Shown in pieces: positions 26,215 to 34,683 of a stretch of 64,000 bases of DNA (positions are counted from its first letter, which is position 1; each line of letters begins with the position of its first letter). A program made the position numbers and the translations under genes. Under the pieces are notes generated by a model, which did not search any database, was not told the DNA's origin, and worked only from the letters and a program-made list of their open reading frames with translations. The DNA comes from Asticcacaulis excentricus. Lineage in GTDB: Bacteria > Pseudomonadota > Alphaproteobacteria > Caulobacterales > Caulobacteraceae. The stretch is from NCBI RefSeq assembly GCF_003966695.1, contig NZ_AP018827.1:1302001-1366000 (forward strand). The letters run 5' to 3'.

Positions 26215-26335
26215 GCGCTGCCACCTCCCCCGCTCCGCAGGGGAGGAGAAACGAATACCCTCCTCCTCCCCTGTCGCGAAGCGTACGGGGGAGGTGGCCT
26301 CTGAGCGTCAGCGAAGAGGACGGAGGGGGCGATAT
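26215..26335. repeat. Intergenic CTCCCC repeat between gabD and aminotransferase genes
   Basis: Contains CCACCTCCCCCGCTCCGCAG, GGGGAGGAG, CTCCTCCTCCCCTG, GCGAAGCGTACGGGGGAGGT and outer arms CCCTCCGTCAGCGA and CAGCGAAGAGGACGGAGGGG. Nested inverted repeats fill the gap inside the operon and could lower downstream expression. The last bases also supply GGAGGGGG ahead of the aminotransferase only through its left arm (26198-26205). Confidence 0.6.
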
Positions 26336-26341
26336 CCCAAC

Positions 26342-27793
26342 TCATCCCAGCCCCCCGAAACTGATGAACTTGGTCTCCAGAAACTCCTCAAGGCCTTCGA
26401 CCGCGCCTTCGCGGCCCAGACCCGATTCCTTGACCCCGCCAAAGGGCGCGACCTCGGTGGACATGACCCCGTCATTGAGGCCGACCATGCCCGCCTCAAT
26501 GGCCTGCGTGACGCGCCAGCCGCGCTTGATGTCCGTCGTGAAGGCATAGGCCGCCAGACCGAACGGCGTGTCATTGGCCAGAGCGATCCCTTCCGCTTCG
26601 GTATCAAACGGATAGAGCGCCGCCACCGGGCCGAAGATTTCCTCATCAAACATACGGGCCTCACGCGGCACGTGGGTCAGTATGGTCGCCGGGAAGTACA
26701 GCGGCCCCTGAGCGTCATCGACCTTGCCGCCCAGCACGACCCGCGCCCCCTTCGCCACCGCGTCTTCGACCAGTTGCGTCACCTTGGTCGCCGCCTTCTG
26801 ATTGATCAGCGGCCCAAGGCCTGTGCCCTCTTCCCAGCCCGGCCCGAGTTGCAGGCGTTTGGCTTCGGCGGTCAGGCGTTCGACAAAGGCGTCATAGATG
26901 CCGCGCTGCACGAAGATGCGGTTGGCGCAGACGCAGGTCTGCCCCGAATTGCGGAACTTCGACAGGGCCGTCGCCGGGACTGCGATATCGAGGTCGGCGT
27001 CGTCAAACACCACCACCGGCGCATTACCGCCCAGCTCCAGCGAGATCTTCTTAATCGTCGAGGCGCACTGTTCATAGAGCGTTTTGCCGACCGGGGTGGA
27101 ACCGGTGAAGGAGAATTTTTTGATGCGCGGATCGGTGGTCAGGACCTTACCCACCTCGGCCCCGCTGGCCGCCGTCACAATGTGGATCAGGCCTTCGGGC
27201 ACCCCGGCCCTGTCGGCCAGTTGCTTCAGCGCCAGCGCGCTCAGAGGCGTGTCTTCGGCGGGCTTCAGCACCGCCGCGCACCCGGCGGCCAGCGCCGGCC
27301 CCAGCTTGCGCGTGAGCATCGACAGGGGGAAGTTCCACGGGGTCACCGCGCCAACCACACCCACCGGCTGCTGGAGGGTCAGCAATTGTTTGCCCGCCAC
27401 CGGGGCCGGGATGGTGCGGCCATAGGCGCGCTTGCCCTCTTCGGCGAACCATTCGATGAAGCCCGCCGCATAGGCCACTTCGCCGCGCGCTTCCTTAATG
27501 GCGCGGCCCTGTTCCAGCGACACCAGAAGGCCCAGTGCCTCCTGATTCTGCATCAGCAGATCGTGCCATTTTTCCAGAATCCTGGCGCGTTCCTTGGCGG
27601 TCTTGGCGGCCCATTCGGGCATGGCGGCCTGAGCGGCGGCGATGGCGGCCTCGGTCTCTTGCGCCCCCATATCGCGCACATAGGCCAGCACCTCGCCGGT
27701 CGATGGGTTGTACGAGGCAAAGGCCTTATAGGCGGGCGGCGTCTGGCTGATGGCGTCGCCGAGGATGTCGAGAATGGCGGGGGTGAGTTTCAT
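26342..27793 (-). CDS. gabD: NAD(P)-dependent succinate-semialdehyde dehydrogenase
   Basis: 483 aa, usual GabD length. Motifs: TPWNFPLSMLTRKLGPALAA, KPAEDTPLSA, FTGSTPVGK, the catalytic Glu in SLELGGNAPVVVFDDAD, and the catalytic Cys in NSGQTCVCANR. The double CVC is typical of GabD. It oxidises succinate semialdehyde to succinate, the last step of putrescine breakdown via GABA. Four bp separate it from puuC. Confidence 0.9.
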   Translation of the reverse strand: MKLTPAILDILGDAISQTPPAYKAFASYNPSTGEVLAYVRDMGAQETEAAIAAAQAAMPEWAAKTAKERARILEKWHDLLMQNQEALGLLVSLEQGRAIKEARGEVAYAAGFIEWFAEEGKRAYGRTIPAPVAGKQLLTLQQPVGVVGAVTPWNFPLSMLTRKLGPALAAGCAAVLKPAEDTPLSALALKQLADRAGVPEGLIHIVTAASGAEVGKVLTTDPRIKKFSFTGSTPVGKTLYEQCASTIKKISLELGGNAPVVVFDDADLDIAVPATALSKFRNSGQTCVCANRIFVQRGIYDAFVERLTAEAKRLQLGPGWEEGTGLGPLINQKAATKVTQLVEDAVAKGARVVLGGKVDDAQGPLYFPATILTHVPREARMFDEEIFGPVAALYPFDTEAEGIALANDTPFGLAAYAFTTDIKRGWRVTQAIEAGMVGLNDGVMSTEVAPFGGVKESGLGREGAVEGLEEFLETKFISFGGLG

Positions 27794-27797
27794 GGCT

Positions 27798-29318
27798 TTA
27801 TACCGTATAGCTGATCGAGACGGACTTCAGATCGGCATACTTATATAGGGCGTGCAGGCTGCGATCGCGACCAAAGCCCGACTGTTTAAAGCCCCCGAAG
27901 GGCAGCGTAATGTCACAGGCGTCCCAGCCATTGACCCAGACCAGCCCGGCCTTGAGCCGTTTCGCCGCCCGCATGGCGCGCCCGACATCCGCCGTCCACA
28001 CCCCGGCCGCCAGCCCATAGACGGTATCGTTGGCCAGTCGGAAGGCCTCGGCTTCGCCCTCAAAGGTCAGGACCGACAGGACCGGCCCGAACACCTCTTC
28101 GCGGGCCAGCACATTGTCCGGCCTGATGCCGTCAATGAGCGTCGGCTCGACATAGAAGCCGCCGGTGTCGCGCATGACCCGGCTACCGCCCAGCCGCACC
28201 GTGCCGCCCCCCGCCTGCCCCTTGGCGATATAGTCAAGCGCCGTGTTCATCTGACGCTCGGAGATCATGGCTCCGAAGGCGGTTTGCGGGTCGAAGGGGT
28301 CGCCGACCCTGATGGTCTTGGCCACAGCGATGACCTTTTCGAGGAAGGCGTCCTTGATGGCGGCTTCGACGAACAGGCGCGAGGCCGCCGTGCACACCTG
28401 ACCCTGATTGTAGAAGACGCCCCAGGCAGCGTTCTGGGCCGCCGCCTCAAGGTCCGGGCAGTCGGCAAAGACGATCTGCGGCGACTTGCCGCCCAATTCC
28501 AGCGAGACGCGCTTGAGGTTCGACTCGGCCGACGCCTTCATCAGTTGCCGCCCCACCGGGCCCGACCCGGTGAAGGCGATCATATCGACCTCCATATGGC
28601 GGGCCAGCGCGTCCCCGGCCTCAGGACCGAAGCCGGTCACCACATTGAACACGCCGGCGGGCAGTCCGGCTTCGATGGCCAGCGCCGCCACATAGAGCGC
28701 CGTCAGGGACGATAGCTCGGCGGGTTTGAGCACCACCGAATTGCCCATGGCCAGCGCCGGCGCGACCTTCCACATGGCCATGTGCAGCGGGAAGTTCCAC
28801 GGCACAATGGCCCCGATCACCCCCAGCGGCTCGTGTTCGGCATAGGAGAACCGGCCCTGCGGCGCGGGCGCCACCTCGCCATAGATCTTGTCCAGCGCCT
28901 CGGCATAGTAACGCACGCTGTTGATGGCCAGAGGGATATCGACGGCGCGCGCATCGCGGATCGGCTTGCCCGTATCGAGACATTCGAGCAGGGCCAGAGT
29001 TTCCGCGTGCGCCGTCATCAGATCGGCCAGGGCGTGCAGCACCTTTTTCTTGGCCTTGGGGGCGACGTGGTGCCAGCGCCCGTCTTCGAAGGCCTGACGC
29101 GCCGCGCGCACCGCCGCATCCACATCGGCGGCGTCACAGGCGGGCAGCCGGTTGATCAGGCTATGGTCGCGCGGCGTGTGATTATCGAAGGTGCGCCCGG
29201 ACGCCGCCGCCGTCCATTGCCCGTCGATAAAGGCCTTGTCGGGTCTGAAGACGGCTTTCAGGGCCGCAAGCACCCCGGACAGGTCGGCAGCAGGCGTGGC
29301 AATCGGCGCGGGCAGCAT
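27798..29318 (-). CDS. puuC: Aldehyde dehydrogenase (gamma-glutamyl-aminobutyraldehyde type)
   Basis: 506 aa. Motifs: VPWNFPLHMAMWKVAPALAM, FTGSGPVGRQ, SLELGGKSPQIVFADCPD with the catalytic Glu, and NQGQVCTAASRLFV with the catalytic Cys. Closest in pattern to PuuC, which oxidises gamma-glutamyl-gamma-aminobutyraldehyde. GGAGG precedes ATG 29318. First gene of the operon puuC-gabD-aminotransferase-puuA. A perfect 16-bp palindrome sits 17 bp upstream of its start. Confidence 0.87.
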   Translation of the reverse strand: MLPAPIATPAADLSGVLAALKAVFRPDKAFIDGQWTAAASGRTFDNHTPRDHSLINRLPACDAADVDAAVRAARQAFEDGRWHHVAPKAKKKVLHALADLMTAHAETLALLECLDTGKPIRDARAVDIPLAINSVRYYAEALDKIYGEVAPAPQGRFSYAEHEPLGVIGAIVPWNFPLHMAMWKVAPALAMGNSVVLKPAELSSLTALYVAALAIEAGLPAGVFNVVTGFGPEAGDALARHMEVDMIAFTGSGPVGRQLMKASAESNLKRVSLELGGKSPQIVFADCPDLEAAAQNAAWGVFYNQGQVCTAASRLFVEAAIKDAFLEKVIAVAKTIRVGDPFDPQTAFGAMISERQMNTALDYIAKGQAGGGTVRLGGSRVMRDTGGFYVEPTLIDGIRPDNVLAREEVFGPVLSVLTFEGEAEAFRLANDTVYGLAAGVWTADVGRAMRAAKRLKAGLVWVNGWDACDITLPFGGFKQSGFGRDRSLHALYKYADLKSVSISYTV

Positions 29319-29334
29319 GGCAAAACCTCCGGCA

Positions 29335-29350
29335 ATTTGTGATCACAAAT
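29335..29350. promoter_or_regulatory. Perfect 16-bp TGTGATCACA operator before puuC
   Basis: ATTTGTGATCACAAAT is a perfect palindrome 17 bp upstream of the puuC start, where a bound repressor would block transcription or its start. It shares the TGATCACA half with the sites at 30129 and 35805. Inferred operator of the adjacent GntR regulator. Confidence 0.7.
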
Positions 29351-29407
29351 GGAGCACGCGATACGGCGAAGTGTCAATCCCTTCTCCCCGCTAGCATGGA
29401 GAGGAGG

Positions 29408-30115
29408 CTAGGCCCGCAACGCCTCCAGCATCAGTTCCATACCCTCGTGCACGTCGTCCGACATATGCTGGCGCACGGCCGCGGCGTCGCCGGTTTCAAA
29501 GGCGCGGATCAGTTCCTGATGGTGGTCCTGCGGCAGTTGCACGGTCCCCAGCCGCCCGAAGACCACGCGCATGAACGGTCCCGATTGCAGCCATAACGTC
29601 TTGGCCATATCGAGAAACAGGTCCGCCTGCGCCAGCCGGTAGATGCGGAAATGGAAGGCGTGGTTGGCCTGCATATAGCCATCGACATCGCCCTTACCCA
29701 GCGCCGCCATCAGGCGCTGATCGTCGGCCTTCAGCTCGGCAATCGTGTCCTTCGTCATCGCCGCCACAGCGCGGAAGGCCAGTTCCGGCTCGACCCACTG
29801 GCGTGCCATCATCAATTGCTTCAGGCGGTCTTCGGAAAGCGAAGGCACGCGCAGGCGCTTGTTTGAGGGCTGAAGCTCAAGGGCCTTCTGCGCGATCAGG
29901 CGGCGCACCGCCTCGCGCACCGGCATGGGGCTGACGCCCAGCCCGCTGGCCAGCGTCCGGAGCGAGACCGACTTGCCCGGCGGAATCTGCCCCTGAATCA
30001 GCAGGTTGGCCAGCGCCTCATAGACCTGATCGTGGACGGAGGCGTCCTCGTCGCGCCCATCGACCCCGGTGCTCAGCGCGTTGGGCGGAAAGACGTTCAG
30101 CGCCGGAAAGGTCAT
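29408..30115 (-). CDS. GntR-family regulator, FCD domain
   Basis: 235 aa from MTFPALNVFPP. Winged HTH: VHDQVYEALANLLIQGQIPP, then LRTLASGLGVSPMPVREAVR (about residues 27-85). The C-terminal FCD ligand domain has RQWVEPELAFRAV, NHAFHFRIYRLA and the late HHQELIRAF metal/ligand histidines. It lies between puuC and the divergent aminotransferase. The likely ligand is a polyamine or a catabolite. Its own promoter holds one of the TGTGATCACA sites, which suggests autoregulation. Confidence 0.87.
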   Translation of the reverse strand: MTFPALNVFPPNALSTGVDGRDEDASVHDQVYEALANLLIQGQIPPGKSVSLRTLASGLGVSPMPVREAVRRLIAQKALELQPSNKRLRVPSLSEDRLKQLMMARQWVEPELAFRAVAAMTKDTIAELKADDQRLMAALGKGDVDGYMQANHAFHFRIYRLAQADLFLDMAKTLWLQSGPFMRVVFGRLGTVQLPQDHHQELIRAFETGDAAAVRQHMSDDVHEGMELMLEALRA

Positions 30116-30128
30116 AGAGACGGCCTCG

Positions 30129-30146
30129 AAAATGTGATCACAAAAT
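30129..30146. promoter_or_regulatory. TGTGATCACA operator between gntR and aminotransferase
   Basis: AAAATGTGATCACAAAAT. A perfect TGTGATCACA core lies 14 bp upstream of the gntR start and on the other strand about 97 bp before the divergent aminotransferase ATG. It could control both directions. Confidence 0.68.
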
Positions 30147-30242
30147 AGGGAAACGGCGCACAAAAAGACTGGCAGAGCTGTGTATAGCCTGTAAGCTGTG
30201 GACGGACAATTGAAATGCCTGTTGTTTAAGGGAGGCCCGGCT

Positions 30243-31574
30243 ATGGAGGCGTCTGATCATTTCCCCTCACCCGACGCGCTGAGTTCGTTCTGGATGCCCT
30301 TCACGCCCAACCGGGCCTTCAAATCCGGGCGGCACAAGCTGCTGGTCGAAGCCGACGGCATGTACTACCGCAGCCACGACGGGCGTGAGATTCTGGACTC
30401 CACGGCGGGCCTGTGGTGCTCCAATGCCGGGCATAACCGGCCGAAAATCACGGCGGCTATCCAGACACAGGCGGCAGTGCTGGACTTCGCGCCGACCTTC
30501 AATATCGCCCACCCGCTGGCGTTTGAATTTACCCACAAACTCAGCCACATCCTACCCTACGACCTGAAAAAGGTCTTTCTGACCAATTCCGGCTCGGAGG
30601 CCGCCGATACGGCGCTGAAGATCGCCCTGGCCTATCACCGGATGCGCGGCAATGGCGCCAAGACGCGCCTGATCGGGCGTGAGCGCGCCTATCACGGCAC
30701 CGGCTTTGGCGGCATCAGCGTCGGCGGCATCGTCAAGAACCGCATGCACTTCGGCACGCTGCTGACCGGCGTCGATCACCTGCCGCACACCCACCTGCCG
30801 CAGAATGTTTTCTCAAAAGGCGAGCCGGAGCACGGGGCCGATCTGGCCGACGCGCTGGAACGGCTGGTGACGCTGCACGACGCCTCGACCATCGCGGCTG
30901 TTATTGTTGAGCCGGTGGCCGGTTCGACCGGCGTGCTGATCCCGCCGAAGGGCTACCTGAAACGCCTGCGTGAGATTTGCGACAAACACGATATTCTGCT
31001 GATCTTTGACGAGGTGATCACCGGTTTCGGGCGGCTGGGGACGCCGTTTGCGGCGGACTATTTCGGCGTGCGCCCGGACCTGATCTGCATGGCCAAGGGC
31101 ATCACCAATGCCACCGTGCCGATGGGGGCCGTCGGCGTGTCGAACCGCATCTACGACACCTTCATGCAGGCCTCGGAAACCCCGATCGAGCTGTTCCACG
31201 GCTATACCTATTCCGGCCACCCGCTGGCCTGCGCCGCCGGGATTGCCACGCTGGAAACCTATGAAGAGGAGGGCCTGTTCGCCCGCGCCGCTGAAATTTC
31301 GCCCTATTGGCAGGAGGCCGTCCATGGTTTACGCGACGCGAAGCACGTCATCGACATCCGCAATCTGGGCCTGATCGCCGGGATCGAGCTGACGCCGCGC
31401 GAAGGGGCCCCCACGGCCCGCGCGCTTGAGGTGTTTGACCGCTGTTTTGAGGCGGGTCTGCTGATCCGCGTCACCGGCGACATCATCGCCATGTCACCGC
31501 CGCTGATCATCGAAAAGGCGCACATCGACCGTATCGTCGAAACCCTGCGCCGCGTGCTGGATCAGACGGCTTAA
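30243..31574 (+). CDS. Class III omega-amino acid/polyamine:pyruvate aminotransferase
   Basis: 443 aa from MEASDHFPSPDALSSFW, with AAGGGAGG upstream. It has LSSFWMPFTPNRAFK at the N-terminus, typical of beta-alanine:pyruvate aminotransferase (BauA) and related putrescine:pyruvate enzymes. Other motifs: SGSEAADTALKIALAY, RERAYHGTGFGG, the PLP-binding LLIFDEVITGFGRLG, and Lys in CMAKGITNATVPMG. The amino acceptor is likely pyruvate, giving alanine. That would link it to ald (35.8 kb), which carries the same operator. Substrate between beta-alanine, GABA and putrescine is open. Confidence 0.85.
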   Translation: MEASDHFPSPDALSSFWMPFTPNRAFKSGRHKLLVEADGMYYRSHDGREILDSTAGLWCSNAGHNRPKITAAIQTQAAVLDFAPTFNIAHPLAFEFTHKLSHILPYDLKKVFLTNSGSEAADTALKIALAYHRMRGNGAKTRLIGRERAYHGTGFGGISVGGIVKNRMHFGTLLTGVDHLPHTHLPQNVFSKGEPEHGADLADALERLVTLHDASTIAAVIVEPVAGSTGVLIPPKGYLKRLREICDKHDILLIFDEVITGFGRLGTPFAADYFGVRPDLICMAKGITNATVPMGAVGVSNRIYDTFMQASETPIELFHGYTYSGHPLACAAGIATLETYEEEGLFARAAEISPYWQEAVHGLRDAKHVIDIRNLGLIAGIELTPREGAPTARALEVFDRCFEAGLLIRVTGDIIAMSPPLIIEKAHIDRIVETLRRVLDQTA

Positions 31575-31834
31575 ATCACCGACACGATCAGCGCGAATAG
31601 GCCAAAGATCGCGCAGCCCAACACATTGACCCACCGCCCGCCCAGTTTGCGCACCGGCGGGGCAAAGCGCGCGACCAGCAGGATCAGCACCAGCCAGATG
31701 GCCCACAGCCCCTCCGGCTTATCCTCACCATTGAGGATCATCCCGCCCCACAGAAACAGGATCGACAGCAACCAGTAGAGCGGTGCGCAGATGACACCCG
31801 TCATGTGCCACAGGGCGGCGATCAGCGTTTTCAT
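31571..31834 (-). CDS. Small membrane protein, unknown function
   Basis: 87 aa from MKTLIAALWHMTG. Three likely membrane helices: VICAPLYWLLSILFLWGGMI, LWAIWLVLILLVARF, and VLGCAIFGLFALIVSVI. It is convergent with the aminotransferase gene with a 4-base overlap of stop codons. No family recognised. Confidence 0.6.
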   Translation of the reverse strand: MKTLIAALWHMTGVICAPLYWLLSILFLWGGMILNGEDKPEGLWAIWLVLILLVARFAPPVRKLGGRWVNVLGCAIFGLFALIVSVI

Positions 31835-31850
31835 CAATGAGCCTCGGCTT

Positions 31851-31870
31851 TTACGGAATTCTTACGGAAT
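31851..31870. promoter_or_regulatory. Direct repeat TTACGGAAT, 11-bp period
   Basis: TTACGGAAT at 31851-31859 and again at 31862-31870. The 11-bp spacing places both on one face of the helix, as in sites for OmpR/PhoB-type regulators. It lies in the 118-bp gap between two divergent small membrane-protein genes. Confidence 0.45.
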
Positions 31871-31952
31871 CGCGCGGATATCCTTGCCCTAAAGCTCGCC
31901 AAACGGCCATAGTGTGCCGCACAATCGATCTGTTCATTTCAAGGGGCGTGTC

Positions 31953-32420
31953 ATGTTTAATCTGTCGGAACAGCTATCTGAGCTGCGGACCACCCTGATC
32001 GTCGTTGTCCTGATGGTCGCCGCGGCCATTATCGGTCTCGCCTGGGCCAGTATCGGCCTGTTCAACGCCCTGCAAATCTGGCTGGGGCCGATCTGGGGGC
32101 CGGTGGCGCTGGGCGGCGTGATGATCCTGCCGCTGATCCTCTATGTGCTGGTGAAGCAGGCGGGCAAACGCCGCCGCGAGGAACAGCAGGCCCTGCTGAA
32201 GGCCCAGACTCAGGCCGCTCACGCGCAATCGGCTATCGTGCATATCCAGCGCATCCTTGATGCCCTCAAAGGGCGCTCGCCCGTGCTGGCCAGCGCCGCC
32301 GCCGTCGCCGCCGGGCTTCTGGCCTCGCGCTTCCCGTCGCTGCTGGCCATCGTCTCTGAGCTGATTTCGGCCTGGGGCGAGGACATGCGCCGCCGCGACG
32401 CCGAACGCGACGACGACTGA
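31953..32420 (+). CDS. Membrane protein with helical cytoplasmic linker
   Basis: 155 aa from MFNLSEQLSELRTT. Two N-terminal helices (VVVLMVAAAIIGLAWASIGL and WGPVALGGVMILPLILYVLV), a charged stretch KQAGKRRREEQQALLKAQTQ predicted as coiled coil, then an Ala-rich amphipathic or membrane helix (VLASAAAVAAGLLASRFPSL) and an acidic tail. The layout resembles phage-holin-superfamily/DUF1469-like membrane proteins, but I cannot assign it. Confidence 0.6.
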   Translation: MFNLSEQLSELRTTLIVVVLMVAAAIIGLAWASIGLFNALQIWLGPIWGPVALGGVMILPLILYVLVKQAGKRRREEQQALLKAQTQAAHAQSAIVHIQRILDALKGRSPVLASAAAVAAGLLASRFPSLLAIVSELISAWGEDMRRRDAERDDD

Positions 32421-32511
32421 TTGGTGGAAACGCAGGCCTGAGGGGCTTGCCAGTCCCGGCAAAAGCCGATAACTACGCGTCCCTCACCCGCTGCGATCCG
32501 TCGCAAAGCGT

Positions 32512-32595
32512 GCCCCTGTGGTGAAATGGTAGACGCGCCGGATTCAAAATCCGGTACCGATAGGTGTGTCAGTTCGAGTCTGACCAGGGGCACCA
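32512..32595 (+). tRNA. tRNA-Leu (anticodon CAA)
   Basis: The acceptor arm GCCCCTG (32512-32518) pairs with CAGGGGC (32585-32591), followed by A and an encoded CCA. The D-arm contains GGTGAAATGGTAGAC. The anticodon stem-loop is GCCGGA-TTCAAAA-TCCGGT, anticodon CAA. The TTCGAGTC T-loop is present. Length 84 with a long variable arm, as expected for Leu. Confidence 0.93.
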
Positions 32596-32623
32596 TTTTA
32601 TATTTTCGCAGAAAATATAAAAT
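32595..32623. terminator. AT-rich hairpin after tRNA-Leu
   Basis: ATTTTATATTTTC pairs with GAAAATATAAAAT across the three-base loop GCA, a perfect 13-bp stem beginning at the last base of the tRNA. It is a likely 3-prime processing or termination signal, though there is no U-run after it. Confidence 0.5.
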
Positions 32624-32802
32624 GGATCTTAGTTTGCGCTCAGAGGCTTCACCCAGATTTCGTAAAAGACGGGCTATGCCCTTTGGGGCGCCGCGCAGGC
32701 TGCACTCCCGCCCATTAACCCCGTTTCTAAGCCCCTCCTTAAGCCATACGGTTTATTATCCACAGGCCGGGTGCCGAACGCGCCGGTGACAGGTGGCGCA
32801 AG

Positions 32803-33021
32803 ATGATCGCTTTTCATACCGCAGCGGCGGGGGCCCTGAACGCGACGCGGATGTTTGACCGCGCCGCGACGAAGGTGGCTCAGTCCGCTGGCGGCGATAC
32901 GAACACCCTGTTGGGGGCCGTGGTGGATCAGTCTGAGGCGCGCACCGCCTTTGCCGCCAATCTGGCCGTGATGAAGACCGCCGAAGAGATGACCGGCCGA
33001 TTGCTGGACATGAAGATATAA
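32803..33021 (+). CDS. Short flagellar basal-body-like protein
   Basis: 72 aa. It resembles a condensed flagellar rod/hook protein with the middle missing: an N-terminal AAAGALNATRMFDRAATKVAQ (rod N-terminal motif) joined to AFAANLAVMKTAEEMTGRLL, which is like the C-terminal helix of FlgC/FlgG-class proteins. Proteins of this form occur in Caulobacterales. No other flagellar gene is near. Its role in the flagellum is inferred from pattern only. Confidence 0.6.
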   Translation: MIAFHTAAAGALNATRMFDRAATKVAQSAGGDTNTLLGAVVDQSEARTAFAANLAVMKTAEEMTGRLLDMKI

Positions 33022-33100
33022 CGGTTTGACGTCTCTGCGCAGGGGATTGGCGCGGGGCCCCGTATAAGGGATATCTTTCCTCCAACGGACGGTTACCCCA

Positions 33101-33469
33101 ATGAAAAAGACCCCGCTTCTGATCGCTTCCGCACTGTTCCTGCTGCCGGCCGCCGCTATGGCGCAGACCGATGGCCAAACCCCGCCGCCAGGCGGCTGGG
33201 GCAATGGCGGCCCCGGCCCGCGCATGACCCCTGATGAGCGTTTTGCCCGCATGGACACCAATAAGGACGGCTTTATCACCCGCGATGAATTCAAGGGCCG
33301 CCGCCCCGAAGCCTTCGATATGATGGACGCCAACAAGGACGGCAAGCTGACCAAGGACGAAATGATCGCCTTCATGAAAGAGCGCATGGGTCCGGGCGGT
33401 CCGCGTGGGGGAGGCCCGCGTGACGGGGGCGCATCGTCGTCTTCATCCTCTTCGAGCGGAGGGAACTAA
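33101..33469 (+). CDS. Exported EF-hand protein 1
   Basis: 122 aa. Signal peptide MKKTPLLIASALFLLPAAAM with AMA-like cleavage. Two EF-hand loops: DTNKDGFITRDE and DANKDGKLTKDE, both with all Ca-binding positions. Between them is a short helix-rich link. The tail is Gly/Pro- and Ser-rich (PRDGGASSSSS). First gene of a run with a second EF-hand gene 5 bp downstream and then an ECF sigma factor. Confidence 0.87.
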   Translation: MKKTPLLIASALFLLPAAAMAQTDGQTPPPGGWGNGGPGPRMTPDERFARMDTNKDGFITRDEFKGRRPEAFDMMDANKDGKLTKDEMIAFMKERMGPGGPRGGGPRDGGASSSSSSSSGGN

Positions 33470-33474
33470 GGCCC

Positions 33475-33795
33475 ATGCGACCCGTCGTCTTCAGCCTGAT
33501 GGCCGCTGGCCTTATAATGGCGGCCTCCCCCGTCTTCGCGCAAGCCACCCTGTGGCAGGAGCGGATGCAGGAACACCGCAAACGCGCCGACGAGATGCGT
33601 GACAAATTCGAGGAGCGCCTGTTCAAACGCACCGACGCCAATCAGGACAATTTCATCTCACGCGAGGAATTCCTGAAACAGGCCAATGAGCGTTTCGACC
33701 GCCTCGACGTCAATAAAGACGGCAAGCTGTCGCGCGAAGAGGTGCGGGCCGAACTGAAAGGTCCCAAGCGCCCGCCGGAGCCCAAGGACAAGTGA
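33475..33795 (+). CDS. Exported EF-hand protein 2
   Basis: 106 aa. Signal peptide MRPVVFSLMAAGLIMAASPV with VFA cleavage near residue 22. EF-hand loops DANQDNFISREE (Asn in place of the usual central Gly) and DVNKDGKLSREE. Paralogue of the upstream gene. Its stop codon TGA overlaps the ATG of the sigma factor gene (33795), so the two are translationally coupled. Confidence 0.87.
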   Translation: MRPVVFSLMAAGLIMAASPVFAQATLWQERMQEHRKRADEMRDKFEERLFKRTDANQDNFISREEFLKQANERFDRLDVNKDGKLSREEVRAELKGPKRPPEPKDK

Positions 33796-34349
33796 TGCGC
33801 GATACGGTAGGTGATGCGCAGCTTATGCGGCTGACGGCGGAGGGTGATGCCGCCGCCTTCCGTCAGCTCGTGGCGCGTCACCTACCGCGTGCGCACGCCG
33901 TGGCTTACCGCGTTCTGCTCAACCGGGAGGACGCCGAAGACGCCGTGCAGGCGGCCTTCACCAAGGTGTGGGCCAATGCCGGGCGTTATGAGCCGGACCG
34001 CTCGGCCTTTTCTACCTGGCTTTATACCATCGTGACCCGCGCCTGCCTCGATCGGGCGCGGCGTTTCAAGCCCAAGACCCAGTCGATCGACGACTGGGCT
34101 GAGGCGCTGAGCGATGGCGACCCGGATGCGGAAACGCAACTGTCGCAGCGGCAGGCCGCCGGGGCCGTGCGCGCTGCCGTGGCGCAACTGCCGCTCAATC
34201 AGCGTATGGCCGTGGCCCTGTGCTATTTCGAAGGCTTCAGCAATGCCGAGGCCGCCCAGAGCCTCAATATGAGCGTAAAAGCGGTGGAATCGCTGCTCGT
34301 GCGGGCAAGACGGCAGTTGAAGACTGTGTTAGGAGTAAAGGATGACTGA
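33795..34349 (+). CDS. ECF-type RNA polymerase sigma factor
   Basis: 184 aa. Region 2 is about residues 22-90 (REDAEDAVQAAFTKVWANAG, FSTWLYTIVTRACLDRARR). Region 4 is about 130-180 (AAVAQLPLNQRMAVALCYFE, NAEAAQSLNMSVKAVESLLV). There is no region 3. It starts inside the stop of EF-hand gene 2 and overlaps the next gene by 8 bp. It presumably directs its own operon, with Ca-binding envelope proteins as regulators or targets. Confidence 0.92.
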   Translation: MRDTVGDAQLMRLTAEGDAAAFRQLVARHLPRAHAVAYRVLLNREDAEDAVQAAFTKVWANAGRYEPDRSAFSTWLYTIVTRACLDRARRFKPKTQSIDDWAEALSDGDPDAETQLSQRQAAGAVRAAVAQLPLNQRMAVALCYFEGFSNAEAAQSLNMSVKAVESLLVRARRQLKTVLGVKDD

Positions 34350-34620
34350 GTTCGAGCGCACATTGCAGCAGTGGAAGACCCCGCAACCGGCGACGGGATT
34401 GTCTGACCGCATTGCGCGTGAGGCCATGCGCCAGCCGCAGGGCTTTGCCTGGCGCGAAGTGGCGCAACGCAGCCTGACCGAATGGCGCTACGGTCTGGTC
34501 TATAAGGCCGCCGCACTGGCCGCCTGTGTCGTCATCGGCGTCGGCGTATCGGTCAGCCTGAACCAGCCCGCGGCGCAGGAGGCCGATCTCGACGAACTGG
34601 CCTTTATCGTCGGAATCTGA
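34342..34620 (+). CDS. Putative short membrane anti-sigma factor
   Basis: 92 aa, overlapping the sigma gene by 8 bp. The N-terminal 60 residues are soluble (FERTLQQWKTPQPATGLSDR). One membrane helix follows (AAALAACVVIGVGVSVSL) and then a short acidic periplasmic tail (QEADLDELAFIVGI). Position and topology fit a membrane-tethered anti-sigma factor, but no zinc-binding HxxxCxxC motif is present. Function inferred from context. Confidence 0.65.
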   Translation: MTEFERTLQQWKTPQPATGLSDRIAREAMRQPQGFAWREVAQRSLTEWRYGLVYKAAALAACVVIGVGVSVSLNQPAAQEADLDELAFIVGI

Positions 34621-34683
34621 GGCGTCGCTATAATTCTGCCGCTTACCGGCATTAGGATGTCACCCTGAACCGGAGGTGACCTC

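Noticed and set aside
24944-27814. A 956-codon open frame on the plus strand, antisense to the aminotransferase and gabD genes
   Set aside because: It spans two well-identified enzymes and an intergenic repeat, its product is Arg/Gly/His-rich low complexity, and long antisense frames are expected from GC-rich third positions.
34342-34620. Calling the 92-aa protein a zinc anti-sigma (ZAS) factor
   Set aside because: No HxxxCxxC motif is present; only topology and position support an anti-sigma role.
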